A stretch of DNA of 50,158 nt from CAZFOB01 sp964520325 (GTDB lineage Bacteria > Actinomycetota > JAICYB01): positions 1 to 50,158 of the forward strand of contig CAZFOB010000024.1 of the NCBI GenBank assembly GCA_964520325.1. Reading direction: 5' to 3'. Of this stretch, positions 18,963 through 27,215 are shown piece by piece; the first letter of the stretch is position 1; each line of letters begins with the position of its first letter. The translations under genes were made by a program, and so were the position numbers. The notes under the pieces are model-generated. The model worked only from the letters and a program-made list of their open reading frames with translations. It had not been told where the DNA came from and searched no databases.

Positions 18963-20155
18963 GCCAGACTCTCTTGCACGGCCGCACGGATGTGGTACTC
19001 CTCGGTCCCCGGCACGACCCTTCGACTTCCGAGCTCGCCGTAGAACTTCATCAAGCCCGCGCGTCCGAACTTCGCGTCGAGTACCTGGATGGCGGCCTGC
19101 GCCTGGTCGTAGATCCCCTGGATCTCTCGCACAGGCCCCGTGACGAAGCGGTCATCGGTTGGGAAGGCATCGGGGACCGGGCCGCCGAGCACGACGCGCT
19201 GCCGTCCGCCATCACCTCCGCCGAGATTGGCGAGACCCTCTTCGATCCATGAGGAAACCTCGGGGCCCGACTCGTCCCGCGTGACTGCATGGACGAGCTC
19301 GTGAGCGAAGACTTCGAGCCGACCGTCGCGTCCGTAGTTGTCAAGGTGTGAAAGCTGGACGAACATCCGCGGCCCCGTCGGTTCCCAACCGCGTTCCCGT
19401 GTAGCGCCGGCGCCGACGAAGGCGACGAACTTCGCAAGATCGACGGTCTCGTGCAGGACCCGTCCGAGCTCGGCCGTGGTGGATGAAACCACCATCACCA
19501 GGTGATCGCGGCTGTTGTCCGGCCAGAACCTCGCTGCGATGTCGTAGCCGGCCTCGGCGTCGTCGAGCACGGGACGCAGTCGATCCGCGACGTCCGGATG
19601 GGTGATCATCGTGAAGCGCCGGCTCGAGAGGACCGCGACGGGCTTGTCGTCCCACAGGTGGTACGGCGAGAAGAAGCCGATCACGTCGAGATCGTCCTTG
19701 GCGGCCAGGAGCCAGCCGTCGTAGGCGCCGGCACCGCCGCTGCGCACGAACGTGAACGCGCCATCCTCGAAGAACGTTTGAGTTTCCGCTCCGATCCGAG
19801 ACTCTTCGATGATCGGATAGGTCGCAACATCCTCGGCTTGTTTGTAGCGGGCGAGCACGCGCTGGCCGGCGAGGTTGCCCGAGTACTGCGTGGTCGCACG
19901 CACCACAAACGACGTGAATGGGACGTCCTTCGCGTTGCCAAGCGACCGGACCTCGGCAGACCGAAGCCCGCTGCTGAGGGTCGATGCGAGCAATGTGCCG
20001 TCCTTGCTCTGCCACGCGCGCGAGTAGTCCTCGAGGAGCCGGACGATCGGAGCGGGTACCTTTTCGATCTCGATCACCGGCAGCTCTTGGGCGCGCACAG
20101 GCAACGCCAACGCGAGGCTCGCGAGGGCAGCCGAGAGCGCGATACAGCTCTTCAA
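18908..20155 (-). CDS. secreted gluzincin metallopeptidase (peptidase MA-like)
   Basis: A 415-aa protein with a signal peptide (about residues 1-22, ending ALPVRA). An unknown N-terminal domain is followed by a peptidase domain with HELVH at 285-289 and WIEEGLA at 303-309, i.e. HExxH plus a downstream Glu as in MA-like gluzincins. It should act outside the membrane. TTG start overlapping the upstream oxidoreductase stop (TTGA). The substrate is unknown. Confidence 0.75.
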   Translation of the reverse strand: MKSCIALSAALASLALALPVRAQELPVIEIEKVPAPIVRLLEDYSRAWQSKDGTLLASTLSSGLRSAEVRSLGNAKDVPFTSFVVRATTQYSGNLAGQRVLARYKQAEDVATYPIIEESRIGAETQTFFEDGAFTFVRSGGAGAYDGWLLAAKDDLDVIGFFSPYHLWDDKPVAVLSSRRFTMITHPDVADRLRPVLDDAEAGYDIAARFWPDNSRDHLVMVVSSTTAELGRVLHETVDLAKFVAFVGAGATRERGWEPTGPRMFVQLSHLDNYGRDGRLEVFAHELVHAVTRDESGPEVSSWIEEGLANLGGGDGGRQRVVLGGPVPDAFPTDDRFVTGPVREIQGIYDQAQAAIQVLDAKFGRAGLMKFYGELGSRRVVPGTEEYHIRAAVQESLAWGYDEWVAAWRKELSPR

Positions 20156-21441
20156 CCGGACTCGGCTTGCGTGCGCGCTGCGCGTTTCTTGGCGACGTTC
20201 GGGTTATAGCAGCGAGCTTTCAGGCCGAGCTGTTGCGGCGGGACACACCGGTTCGAGTTCTCGCACAGCGCCTCCGCGAGGTCGCCCTGGAGCAGACGTC
20301 GGGGCAGATCGGGTTCGGCATAGAAAGGACGACCGATACCGACCATGTCGGCATCATCGCGTTCGAGGATGTCGTTGATCTCGTCCAGGCGACGGATGCC
20401 GCCAACGGCAAAGACGGGGATGCTTACCGCGCGCTTGGCCGCGGCGAAGTACCGCCGGTTCCATACCGGACGGAACGGATACTGCCGCGCACCGCGTTTG
20501 TATCCCCATCGCAACACGGCCATCTTGAGCTTCGAGCCGCCGAGCGCCTCTTCGAATCGGCGCTTGATCGAGTCGACGTCGAGGATGGTGGACGGATCGT
20601 CCCCGCGGCAGAGCGACGCGTGGGGGAAGATCGACAACCCGACGGGAGTGATCGCGTCGTACCCAAACGCTTCGGCAAGGCGGCAGAGCTCGAGACCGTC
20701 CTCGAAGCTCCCACGCGGCGAGAACGGCGGAGATTCCTCTTCAACGGTGATCTTGACCAACAACGGGAAGTCTTCCCCGGCGTGCCGACGGACCGACTGC
20801 GCGATCACGTCGAGGATGCGCGCGCGGTTGCGCACGCTCCCGCCCCACTCGTCGTTGCGTCGGTTGTAATACGGCGAGAGGAACTGGTGGATGAGCTTCG
20901 CGTTGCCGGACGCGAGCTGGACACCGTCGTAGCCCGCTTCCCGCGCCCACATCGCGGCCGTCCCGAAACGCTCCGCGAAGTCGAGGATGTCGCCGCCGGT
21001 CATCACGCGAAGCGGTGTTCCGATGAGCGCCGGGCGGATGTGCATCCTCGGCTTGGACACGGCCGCGAGCGGACGCGTGCGCGTCTTCGCGTAGCCCGCG
21101 TGCCACCCCTCCATCGCATAGATCCCTGCGTTGCCGAGCTGTATGACGATGCGCGAACCCCACTTGTGCACCGCTTCGGCCACCGGTGCGAGCGCGAGCA
21201 TCCGCTCCCGCGTGTCGACAAGCGTCATCCCCGGCGCGGAACGCCCGTCCTCGGAGATACATGAGTTGCCTTGGATGATGAGCCCGACTCCGGCTTTCGC
21301 ATTGGCCTCGAAGGCTTCCACGTAGACCTTCGTGGCATCCGGCCCGGAACCGGCCCCCTCGAGAACGGGCGCCCGATACAAACGGTTTCGCACGAGGCAG
21401 GTACCGATCCGCATCGGGGCGTGGAGACGCGACGGGCTCAC
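20152..21441 (-). CDS. NADH:flavin oxidoreductase, Old Yellow Enzyme family
   Basis: A 429-aa FMN TIM barrel. Substrate/FMN motifs are visible: RNRLYRAPV near residue 20, IVIQLGNAG, the GYDGVQLASGNAKLIHQFLSP block and the C-terminal phosphate-binding GGIRRLDE...GRPFYAEPDL. The tail resembles the 4Fe-4S motif of dienoyl-CoA-reductase-type relatives (C-x2-C-x2-C-x11-C), but the second cysteine is Ser (CENSNRC then C after 11), so the cluster may be lost. There is no second NAD/FAD domain. GTGA overlap with the VOC gene upstream. Confidence 0.85.
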   Translation of the reverse strand: MSPSRLHAPMRIGTCLVRNRLYRAPVLEGAGSGPDATKVYVEAFEANAKAGVGLIIQGNSCISEDGRSAPGMTLVDTRERMLALAPVAEAVHKWGSRIVIQLGNAGIYAMEGWHAGYAKTRTRPLAAVSKPRMHIRPALIGTPLRVMTGGDILDFAERFGTAAMWAREAGYDGVQLASGNAKLIHQFLSPYYNRRNDEWGGSVRNRARILDVIAQSVRRHAGEDFPLLVKITVEEESPPFSPRGSFEDGLELCRLAEAFGYDAITPVGLSIFPHASLCRGDDPSTILDVDSIKRRFEEALGGSKLKMAVLRWGYKRGARQYPFRPVWNRRYFAAAKRAVSIPVFAVGGIRRLDEINDILERDDADMVGIGRPFYAEPDLPRRLLQGDLAEALCENSNRCVPPQQLGLKARCYNPNVAKKRAARTQAESG

Positions 21442-22061
21442 GTGAGCACGATCTCGCCCTCGGAAGTAGAGATCGTCACCGAACGCAGACCCGGATCGCC
21501 CTTGACGACAGTCAGCGGCAGAGGTGCGCCCCCTAGGCGGTTGGAGATCGTCGCGGCTCTGCCCCCGATCTCGAGGTCGACGATGGCGCGTGGCGTGATG
21601 CGATGCTGCACGCGGTCACGGCCCGGGTGTTCTTCGGCCGGGCAGTCCCACTGGATGAAGAACGGAAGCGAACGGTCGGCGATCGCGCCCTCGACACCGG
21701 CCAAGCGCCACTGGAGCTCGACACCATCGGGACGCGTGCGCGTCCACGGATCCGGCGAGGCCCCGATGCGCCTCGCGTGGAGCACGATGTCGTCGGTCGC
21801 AACGGCCCAGGTGAGCAAACGGTCGCCGCCTTCCAGGAAGGAGAGCAGGTACTGCCCGAACGTGTTGCGCCCGGCGACGTCCCTATCCGTCACACCCATG
21901 AGCTCAACGTATGTCTGGCCGAGAGGAACGATGCGGTTGGCCGTGCCGATGCCATCGTGGCTACCACCCGGCACGCTCGCCAGTCCGTGCTCGTCGAGAA
22001 GGCGAGCAGCGGCTGCGTCCAGATCACCTACGGCGAGGACAACGTGGTCGAGTCGGAGCAC
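21438..22061 (-). CDS. VOC-family protein, glyoxalase-like domain 3 type
   Basis: A 207-aa protein starting LRLDHVVLAVGDLDAAAARL, characteristic of Glyoxalase_3-like VOC proteins, with ANRIVPLGQTYVELMGVTD in the next strand and a second half containing HRITPRAIVDLEIGGRAA. Function unknown; some relatives are dioxygenases or binding proteins. First gene of the VOC-OYE-peptidase-thrS cluster. GTG start with TAGCAT 6 nt upstream, divergent from the AlkA-like gene. Confidence 0.8.
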   Translation of the reverse strand: MLRLDHVVLAVGDLDAAAARLLDEHGLASVPGGSHDGIGTANRIVPLGQTYVELMGVTDRDVAGRNTFGQYLLSFLEGGDRLLTWAVATDDIVLHARRIGASPDPWTRTRPDGVELQWRLAGVEGAIADRSLPFFIQWDCPAEEHPGRDRVQHRITPRAIVDLEIGGRAATISNRLGGAPLPLTVVKGDPGLRSVTISTSEGEIVLT

Positions 22062-22067
22062 CCGACG

Positions 22068-22073
22068 ATGCTA
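22068..22073 (-). promoter_or_regulatory. -10 element, probable leaderless promoter of the VOC gene
   Basis: On the minus strand TAGCAT (4 of 6 consensus positions, TAnnAT form) ends 6 nt before the GTG at 22061. No Shine-Dalgarno lies in between, consistent with a leaderless message. It is divergent from the box at 22090. Confidence 0.35.
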
Positions 22074-22089
22074 CGTCCGGATCGGCTGG

Positions 22090-22095
22090 TAGCGT
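22090..22095 (+). promoter_or_regulatory. -10 element, probable leaderless promoter of the AlkA-like gene
   Basis: TAGCGT (TAnnnT form) ends 7 nt before the GTG at 22103. This geometry recurs at other non-SD starts in the window. The match alone is weak. Confidence 0.3.
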
Positions 22096-22102
22096 GCCGT
22101 CG

Positions 22103-22999
22103 GTGAGCGCACTCCACACCCTGGTCCGGCCGCGCCTGCCGATCGATCTGCGTCTGTCGCTCGGTTTGCTGCGCCACGGCGGCGGCGACCCCAGCGTCCG
22201 GGTGCGCGATGGTTGTGTCTGGCGCGCGACGCGCACTCCTGACGGTCCGGCCACCGTGTGTTACGAGCAGCTCCGCGACGAGATCGCCGTGCGGGCGTGG
22301 GGTCCGGGGGCCGAGCACGCGATCGCGGCGGCGCCCGACGTTCTCGGAGCCCGCGACGACCTGAGCGGCTGGGACGCGCGAGCTCACCCAGTCGTTCGAG
22401 AACTCGATCGGCGGATGCAGGGTTTTCGGATGATCGCGACGTCGGCGGTGTTCGAAGCGATCGTGCCGACAGTGCTCGAACAGAAGGTCACGTCGCACGA
22501 GGCACACGAAGCGTGGCGGCGGATGGTCTGGTCGTGGGGCGAAGAAGCACCAGGGCAGGACGCGGTCGTCCGCCTGCCGCCCTCGCCGGAGAAGCTTGCC
22601 GGCGAGCCGTACTACCGCTTCCACGATTTCGGTGTGGAGAAGAAGCGAACCGACATCGTGCGCAGGCTCGCGTCGCGCGCTCGGCGCGTCGAAGAGGCGT
22701 CGGTTCTCGGACGTTCGCGGTTAGAAGCCTTCGACGGCATCGGAGCATGGACGTCCGCGAAGGTTGCGCAAGCGGCGTGGGCCGATGCGGACGCGGTGGC
22801 CGTCGGCGACTACTGGCTGGCCGGGATCGTGGTGTACACACTCACCGGAAAGCGCGGTGGAGACGACGATGCGATGCTCGAGTTGCTCGAGCCGTTCCGT
22901 CCTCATCGCGGACGCGCGTCGCGTCTGCTGAAGATCGGCGGATCGAAGGCGCCTCCCCGGGGGCCGAAACGACGCCTACGCGAGATGCGCTCGATCTAA
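22103..22999 (+). CDS. DNA-3-methyladenine glycosylase, AlkA-like (HhH-GPD)
   Basis: Base-excision repair glycosylase of about 298 aa. The helix-hairpin-helix is LEAFDGIGAWTSAKVAQAAW, followed by the catalytic Asp in AVAVGDYWLAG. The VFEAIVPTVLEQKVTSHEA helix matches the front of the HhH-GPD domain. I start at GTG 22103 because upstream codons show no similarity and overlap the VOC gene. It would remove alkylated purines; exact specificity is not shown. Confidence 0.85.
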   Translation: MSALHTLVRPRLPIDLRLSLGLLRHGGGDPSVRVRDGCVWRATRTPDGPATVCYEQLRDEIAVRAWGPGAEHAIAAAPDVLGARDDLSGWDARAHPVVRELDRRMQGFRMIATSAVFEAIVPTVLEQKVTSHEAHEAWRRMVWSWGEEAPGQDAVVRLPPSPEKLAGEPYYRFHDFGVEKKRTDIVRRLASRARRVEEASVLGRSRLEAFDGIGAWTSAKVAQAAWADADAVAVGDYWLAGIVVYTLTGKRGGDDDAMLELLEPFRPHRGRASRLLKIGGSKAPPRGPKRRLREMRSI

Positions 23000-23072
23000 G
23001 GGGCCACGCGGACGACCGTCAACAACGCGGAGGACTAACCTGAGAGCGCGGGAAGTCAGAGGGGGCAGGCAT

Positions 23073-25847
23073 TTGCAGCAGGGAACGGACGTTGTCCTGG
23101 TCGGGCGCGACGAAGAGCTTGCCACGCTTCACGAAGGGCTCGAACATGCCGCATCGAGGCGCCAGCTCCTCCTCTTCGAGGGCGAACCAGGCATCGGGAA
23201 GACGCGGCTGCTACGCGAGGCGTCACACTTCGCGACGGAGCTTGGGTTCAACGTCTTCGCTGCAGCGGGCGATGTGCATGAGCAAGCACACGCGTACGGC
23301 CTGCTGATCGCCGCCGTCGAGAGTCGAGCCGACCGCGCTGCCGGCGACCTCAGGGCGCTCATCGCTCGCCAAACGTCTGTTGCAGCTGACCGTCGCCTTG
23401 CGGTCATCGATTGGTTCGTCACGTTTATCGAGGAAGCCGTGGACGCAGCTCCGATCGTTCTGGTTCTCGATGACCTGCACTGGGCGGACGCTGAGTCGCT
23501 TCGCGTGCTCCGGGCGGTCGTGCGGCGAAGCGCTCGAACCCCGTTTGGGCTCGTCGCCGGGACTCGACCGGTGGCGTCGTACGTCGACCTCGAGGCATTG
23601 GCCGACACGATGGGGGCCGAGGGTGAACGCGTCTTCCTCGAACCGCTCGACGAGTCGTCCGTTGTCGAGCTCGTAGATCGATTGATGACGCAGACGGTGA
23701 CACCGGAGCTCCTCGCGCTCGTCGGTTCGGCTCGCGGCAACCCGTTCTTCGTGACCGAGATCATCGCCAGTGGCCTCGGCGAACTCGCATCGCACGACGT
23801 ACCGCGGGACCTCCGCCGCACCATCCTCGGCCGCGTTTCGCACCTGTCCGATGACGCGCGGTCGATGCTTCGACTCGCGTCGCTGCTCGGAGGGTCGATC
23901 GATCCGATCGACCTTGCGACGATCGTCGGTCGGCCCGCCATCGAACTCGTCCCGATCATCGAGGAGGCGATCCGAGGCGGCGTCCTCGAAGAGTACGAAG
24001 ACGTTCTCGCTTTTCGTCACGACCTCGTACGCGACGCCGTGTACAGCGACATGCCGGCGTCTCTTCGCCGGAGATCGCACCGCGATGTTGCGCGTGCTCT
24101 GGCCGCCGCCGGCGCGCCGGCACGACGGGTCGCGGCGCAGCTTGCCCGCGCGGCCAAGCCGGGTGATGGTGAAGCCGTTTCCTGGCTGCGAAGGGCTGCC
24201 GCAGAGGAGGCGCAGCGATCGCCGACGCTCTCAGCGGACATGCTGGAGCAGGCCGTCGGACTGCTCCAGCAATCTGATCCGGCGCTCGACGAGGTTCAAG
24301 CAGAACGCGTGCAGGCGCTGGTCTGGGCGGGACGGGTGTCAGAGGCATCCGCTCTGGCCTCCGATGTGCTCGCTGAGCTCCGCGATGCCGAGCTGGCCGT
24401 GGACGTTCGTGCCTCGTTGGGTGAAGCTTTGTTCTTCCGCGGACGTATCGCCGAGGCCGTCGAGCAGCTCGTGCAGGCATGCGCGGCGGGCCCGGGGTCG
24501 GGCCGCGGACTTCTCCTTGCCGAAGCCGCGCTGGCCAGTCTCGTTTCGGGTCAGCTCGACCGTGCGGAGGGGTTCATCGCAGCCGCAGTGGCGGATGCCG
24601 AAACGACGAACGACCCCCGCGCGCGAGGAGTCGCGATCGGTGTCTCCAGCTTGCTTGCCGTCGTGCGCGGCGACGGCAAGACCGGGGTCGACCTTGGTCG
24701 GGAGGCCGTCCGGATCGCGGACGACGATTTCCTTGGCGAGACGCACCGGTACGGCGGTCGCTTCTTCCTCGGCCTTGCCCTGGGCGACGTCGACCTGTTT
24801 GACGAAGCCGTCGACGTCATCCGTGAAGGGATCCGACTCGACGAGATGCACGGTGTGTCCTGGATCCTTCCGTGCTATCACGGGCTGCTCAGCACAGTGC
24901 AGTTCGCACGAGGCGACTGGGACGATGCGGTCGCTGAGCTCGAGACGTCGAATGCAATCCTCGACGACATCGATTCAACGCTCTTCGGACCACTCGCGCA
25001 CGGCGTTTTGGCGCAGATAGCTTTTCATCGCGACGACATCTCCGGATGTGAGCGTGAGTTCGCGCTGTGTGAGGCCGAGCTCGCGCTGACGGGACCCCAG
25101 GTCGGTATGGCGTGGATCGTCCAGGCGCAAGCGTTGCTCGCCGAGGATGCGGGGAACCCAGAGGAAGCCGCAGCGATCATGCGCGGCGCGTGGGCGTTCG
25201 CGGACGAGAACGGCATCCGCAACGTGTTGCGGCAATTCGGCCCGATGTACGTCAGGCTGGCGCTCGCCGAAGGTGACCGCGCAGCAGCCGGCCGTGCTGT
25301 GGAAGCCGTCGAGCTGTATGCGAGATCCATGGAGACTCGCTCGATGACGGGGACGGCCTTGCTCTGTCGAGGCATGCTCGAGGCCGATCAGCCGACGCTC
25401 TATGAGGCAGTGGAAACTCTCCGCGGCGCCGGACGTCCGCTCGAGCTCGCGGCGGCCTGCCTGGAGGCCGGCACGGCATTCATGAAGGGCAAGGAAGCGA
25501 CGCAGGGGCGCGCGCTCCTCGACGACGCGGCGGATATCTACCAAGGCCTCGGCGCACTGCGCGACCTCCGGCGAGTGTCCGAGGCTCTGGGCGGCGACGC
25601 CGGCGGACGTAAGGTCGCGAAGCGCCGTCCCGTCTCGGGATGGCGGAGCCTGAGTCCGACCGAGCTCCGCGTGGTCGCTCAGGTCGCTGAGGGCCTTGCC
25701 AACCCGGCCATCGCCGAGAAGCTGGTCGTGTCTCGCCGCACCGTCGAGACCCACGTGTCCCACCTGTTCAGGAAGCTCAACGTGACGTCCCGCGTCGAGC
25801 TCGTTCTCCTCGCTTCCAGGGAGCTGGGGGCCGCCGAAGTTCAGTAG
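23073..25847 (+). CDS. large ATP-binding LuxR-family transcriptional regulator (LAL type)
   Basis: A 924-aa regulator. N-terminal AAA/NACHT-like ATPase with Walker A GEPGIGKT at 37-44 and Walker B VLVLDDLHWAD at about 130-138; a long TPR-like helical middle region; and a C-terminal LuxR helix-turn-helix (LSPTELRVVAQVAEGLANPA ... SRRTVETHVSHLFRKL, about residues 855-915). Such proteins sense a ligand through the helical part and bind DNA as activators. The start is TTG with GGGGG about 6 nt upstream. The last 130 codons are nearly identical to a truncated copy at 31684-32097, and the tail recurs in decayed form at 26830. Its targets may be the secreted-protein genes beside it (inference). Confidence 0.92.
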   Translation: MQQGTDVVLVGRDEELATLHEGLEHAASRRQLLLFEGEPGIGKTRLLREASHFATELGFNVFAAAGDVHEQAHAYGLLIAAVESRADRAAGDLRALIARQTSVAADRRLAVIDWFVTFIEEAVDAAPIVLVLDDLHWADAESLRVLRAVVRRSARTPFGLVAGTRPVASYVDLEALADTMGAEGERVFLEPLDESSVVELVDRLMTQTVTPELLALVGSARGNPFFVTEIIASGLGELASHDVPRDLRRTILGRVSHLSDDARSMLRLASLLGGSIDPIDLATIVGRPAIELVPIIEEAIRGGVLEEYEDVLAFRHDLVRDAVYSDMPASLRRRSHRDVARALAAAGAPARRVAAQLARAAKPGDGEAVSWLRRAAAEEAQRSPTLSADMLEQAVGLLQQSDPALDEVQAERVQALVWAGRVSEASALASDVLAELRDAELAVDVRASLGEALFFRGRIAEAVEQLVQACAAGPGSGRGLLLAEAALASLVSGQLDRAEGFIAAAVADAETTNDPRARGVAIGVSSLLAVVRGDGKTGVDLGREAVRIADDDFLGETHRYGGRFFLGLALGDVDLFDEAVDVIREGIRLDEMHGVSWILPCYHGLLSTVQFARGDWDDAVAELETSNAILDDIDSTLFGPLAHGVLAQIAFHRDDISGCEREFALCEAELALTGPQVGMAWIVQAQALLAEDAGNPEEAAAIMRGAWAFADENGIRNVLRQFGPMYVRLALAEGDRAAAGRAVEAVELYARSMETRSMTGTALLCRGMLEADQPTLYEAVETLRGAGRPLELAAACLEAGTAFMKGKEATQGRALLDDAADIYQGLGALRDLRRVSEALGGDAGGRKVAKRRPVSGWRSLSPTELRVVAQVAEGLANPAIAEKLVVSRRTVETHVSHLFRKLNVTSRVELVLLASRELGAAEVQ

Positions 25848-25892
25848 CTCTACGGACGCTCTGATCCCTCGAGGGTCACGGGTACGTGGCGT

Positions 25893-26723
25893 CTACTTGT
25901 TGGAGGTGTTCCCTTCGTAGCCTGAAGATTCGAGGACCGTGACCTCCGGGTTGGCGCCTGTGCGCGAGAGGCGGAACTTCGCCCATGAGCGGTTGTCGCT
26001 GTCGTTCGTCTCGAGCCAGTTCTGATCGGGGTCGGCGTCCATCGTCAGGTAGTAGTCGCCTGCGGGGAGCCCAGTGATGTCCAGCTCCTGTCCTTCGGTG
26101 GAGTGGTGATATTCGTCGCCCCAGCCGACCGATATGCCCTGGAGGTCACCGTTGCACTCCCAGTACACACGGGTGCTGTTCTGTTGGACCGAGTCGCTCT
26201 TGTCGAAGTCGATCAGGCAGAAAGTCGTCTTGAGTACCGCTCCTCCAACGGGCGCGCCGTCGAGCGAGCTGCGTACGGCGAAGTTGGCAACATCGTTTTG
26301 ATGCCAGTGGTTGTGAGCTTCGTGGAAAACGGCCACACCGGCGTCGTGTGTCGCGACGATCTCGCCGTCAGCGTTCAAGATCTCCTGCGTGGCGTGGGTG
26401 CACTGGTCGAAGGCAACGCCGTTTACGTTGCACGGGGCTACCTGACCGCCGCCTCGGATCTGGAGTGGCCCGTCTCCGAAGTTCCAGTGGGTCGTCGAGA
26501 ATCGCAGATACTCCTTCTGCCTCGTGTTCTGGATGGCGAGGTGCTTCGGGACCTCCTCGATGATGTTTGGCAGTCGGCCACCGAGTCTCTGTGCATCGCG
26601 GGTCGAGTTCACCTCAGGGACCGCGATCGCGGGCGAGACCCATGGGGTCCCTACCGTCGCGGCCATGACAAGCAGGAGAGCAAAGAACGTGCGTCGCGGA
26701 TCCGACAACGATGGGACCCTCAT
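25893..26723 (-). CDS. secreted lysyl-oxidase-like copper amine oxidase
   Basis: A 276-aa exported protein with a signal peptide in about residues 1-34. The lysyl oxidase fold is recognisable: the copper site FHEAHNHWH (His137, His139, His141), the LKTTFCLID block, the GWGDEYHHSTEGQELDITGL block and DPDQNWLETNDSDN. By alignment to animal LOX, Lys165 and Tyr205 correspond to the residues that form the lysyl-tyrosyl quinone cofactor, so it could be catalytically active. Good GGAG 8 nt upstream of the ATG. It is the last of three element-preceded secreted genes and converges with the LuxR regulator. The substrate is unknown. Confidence 0.85.
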   Translation of the reverse strand: MRVPSLSDPRRTFFALLLVMAATVGTPWVSPAIAVPEVNSTRDAQRLGGRLPNIIEEVPKHLAIQNTRQKEYLRFSTTHWNFGDGPLQIRGGGQVAPCNVNGVAFDQCTHATQEILNADGEIVATHDAGVAVFHEAHNHWHQNDVANFAVRSSLDGAPVGGAVLKTTFCLIDFDKSDSVQQNSTRVYWECNGDLQGISVGWGDEYHHSTEGQELDITGLPAGDYYLTMDADPDQNWLETNDSDNRSWAKFRLSRTGANPEVTVLESSGYEGNTSNK

Positions 26724-26753
26724 TTCGAAGTCTCCTCTCTCTCATTTTCGATC

Positions 26754-26834
26754 GAGGAGACCCATCCCCCTCTTGCACCGAAGGATGGTACGGGACGGAC
26801 GGAACGTCGTCCGTGCAGCTACTGAACTTCTGCT
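26754..26834 (-). repeat. conserved ~82-bp intergenic element, copy A (before the lysyl oxidase gene)
   Basis: Copy A of a sequence shared with 29592-29672 and 31618-31699. On the minus strand it runs from the last codons of a LuxR gene (AAGTTCAGTAG), through a GGACGG-rich core, to AAGAGGGGGATGGG. Copy A is the most diverged in the core. It lies 30 bp upstream of the lysyl-oxidase start and may carry its promoter or regulator site. Confidence 0.85.
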
Positions 26835-26960
26835 CCGGTGAGCTCTCGGGAAGCGAGCAGGGCTCGACGCGGGACGTCACGCCGAGCTTCCTGAAAAGGT
26901 GGGACACTTGGGTCTCGACGGTGCGTCGAGACACGACGAGCGTCTCGGCGAACGCCACGG
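26830..26960 (-). pseudogene. decayed LuxR regulator C-terminus (helix-turn-helix fragment)
   Basis: Translates as LVVSRRTVETQVSHLFRKLG followed by VTSRVE, nearly identical to the HTH of the 924-aa regulator. Relative to the copy at 31684 it lacks 4 nt (CCAG on the plus strand after gagcaggg), which shifts the last 15 codons out of frame, and nothing of the rest of the regulator remains upstream. It is joined directly to a PxKF-domain fragment. Clearly a remnant. Confidence 0.85.
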
Positions 26961-26980
26961 TCCCTGGGGTCGTCGACGCC

Positions 26981-27161
26981 ACGACTTGGACGTTATCCAG
27001 TTGACCTGCCAGTAGCCGTCGCCGATGTGCTGCAGACCAGAGGAGCCCGAGTAGCTCTCGAGGCTGTCGGAGCCTTCCGACACCAAGTTCCCGCAGCCGA
27101 CCTTGGCCGAGGTGATCTGCTCGAAGCTGGCCGTTCGGGGGATCGGATCGAAGGCTCTCAT
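26981..27161 (-). pseudogene. PxKF-domain C-terminal fragment
   Basis: About 60 codons reading VGCGNLVSEGSDSLESYSG then GLQHIGDGYWQVNWITSKSW, which resemble the end of a PxKF domain (compare GQYQYNWNTAKTQKGKCYVF in the protein ending at 29967). The usual final strand is missing because the sequence runs into the LuxR fragment. It looks like the 3' remnant of a lost secreted protein gene. Confidence 0.6.
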
Positions 27162-27178
27162 GCTCGATATTCGAGCAT
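27160..27178. promoter_or_regulatory. palindromic operator 1 upstream of the nucleotidyltransferase gene
   Basis: ATGCTCGA-TAT-TCGAGCAT is a perfect inverted repeat with 8-bp arms and a 3-bp centre, placed just upstream of the proposed -35. Together with operator 2 it suggests binding by a dimeric repressor, plausibly the winged-helix protein of the same operon. Confidence 0.6.
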
Positions 27179-27179
27179 A

Positions 27180-27208
27180 TTATATTCTCGTATCGAGAGG
27201 GTTATACT
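27180..27208 (+). promoter_or_regulatory. promoter of the nucleotidyltransferase/winged-helix operon
   Basis: TATACT (27203-27208) matches -10 consensus at 5 of 6 positions; TTATAT (27180-27185) is a weak -35 at 17-bp spacing. The -10 ends 7 nt before the ATG at 27216, so the message is probably leaderless. The stretch is strikingly AT-rich for this genome. Confidence 0.55.
27186..27198. promoter_or_regulatory. palindromic operator 2, between -35 and -10
   Basis: TCTCG-TAT-CGAGA, 5-bp arms with the same TAT centre as operator 1. It lies inside the promoter spacer, 23 bp centre to centre from operator 1, the position expected for a repressor. Confidence 0.55.
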
Positions 27209-27215
27209 TACGTTT

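Noticed and set aside
25863..25877. GATCCCTCGAGGGTC palindrome between convergent genes as a terminator
   Set aside because: It has no loop and no T-run, and is too short to claim.
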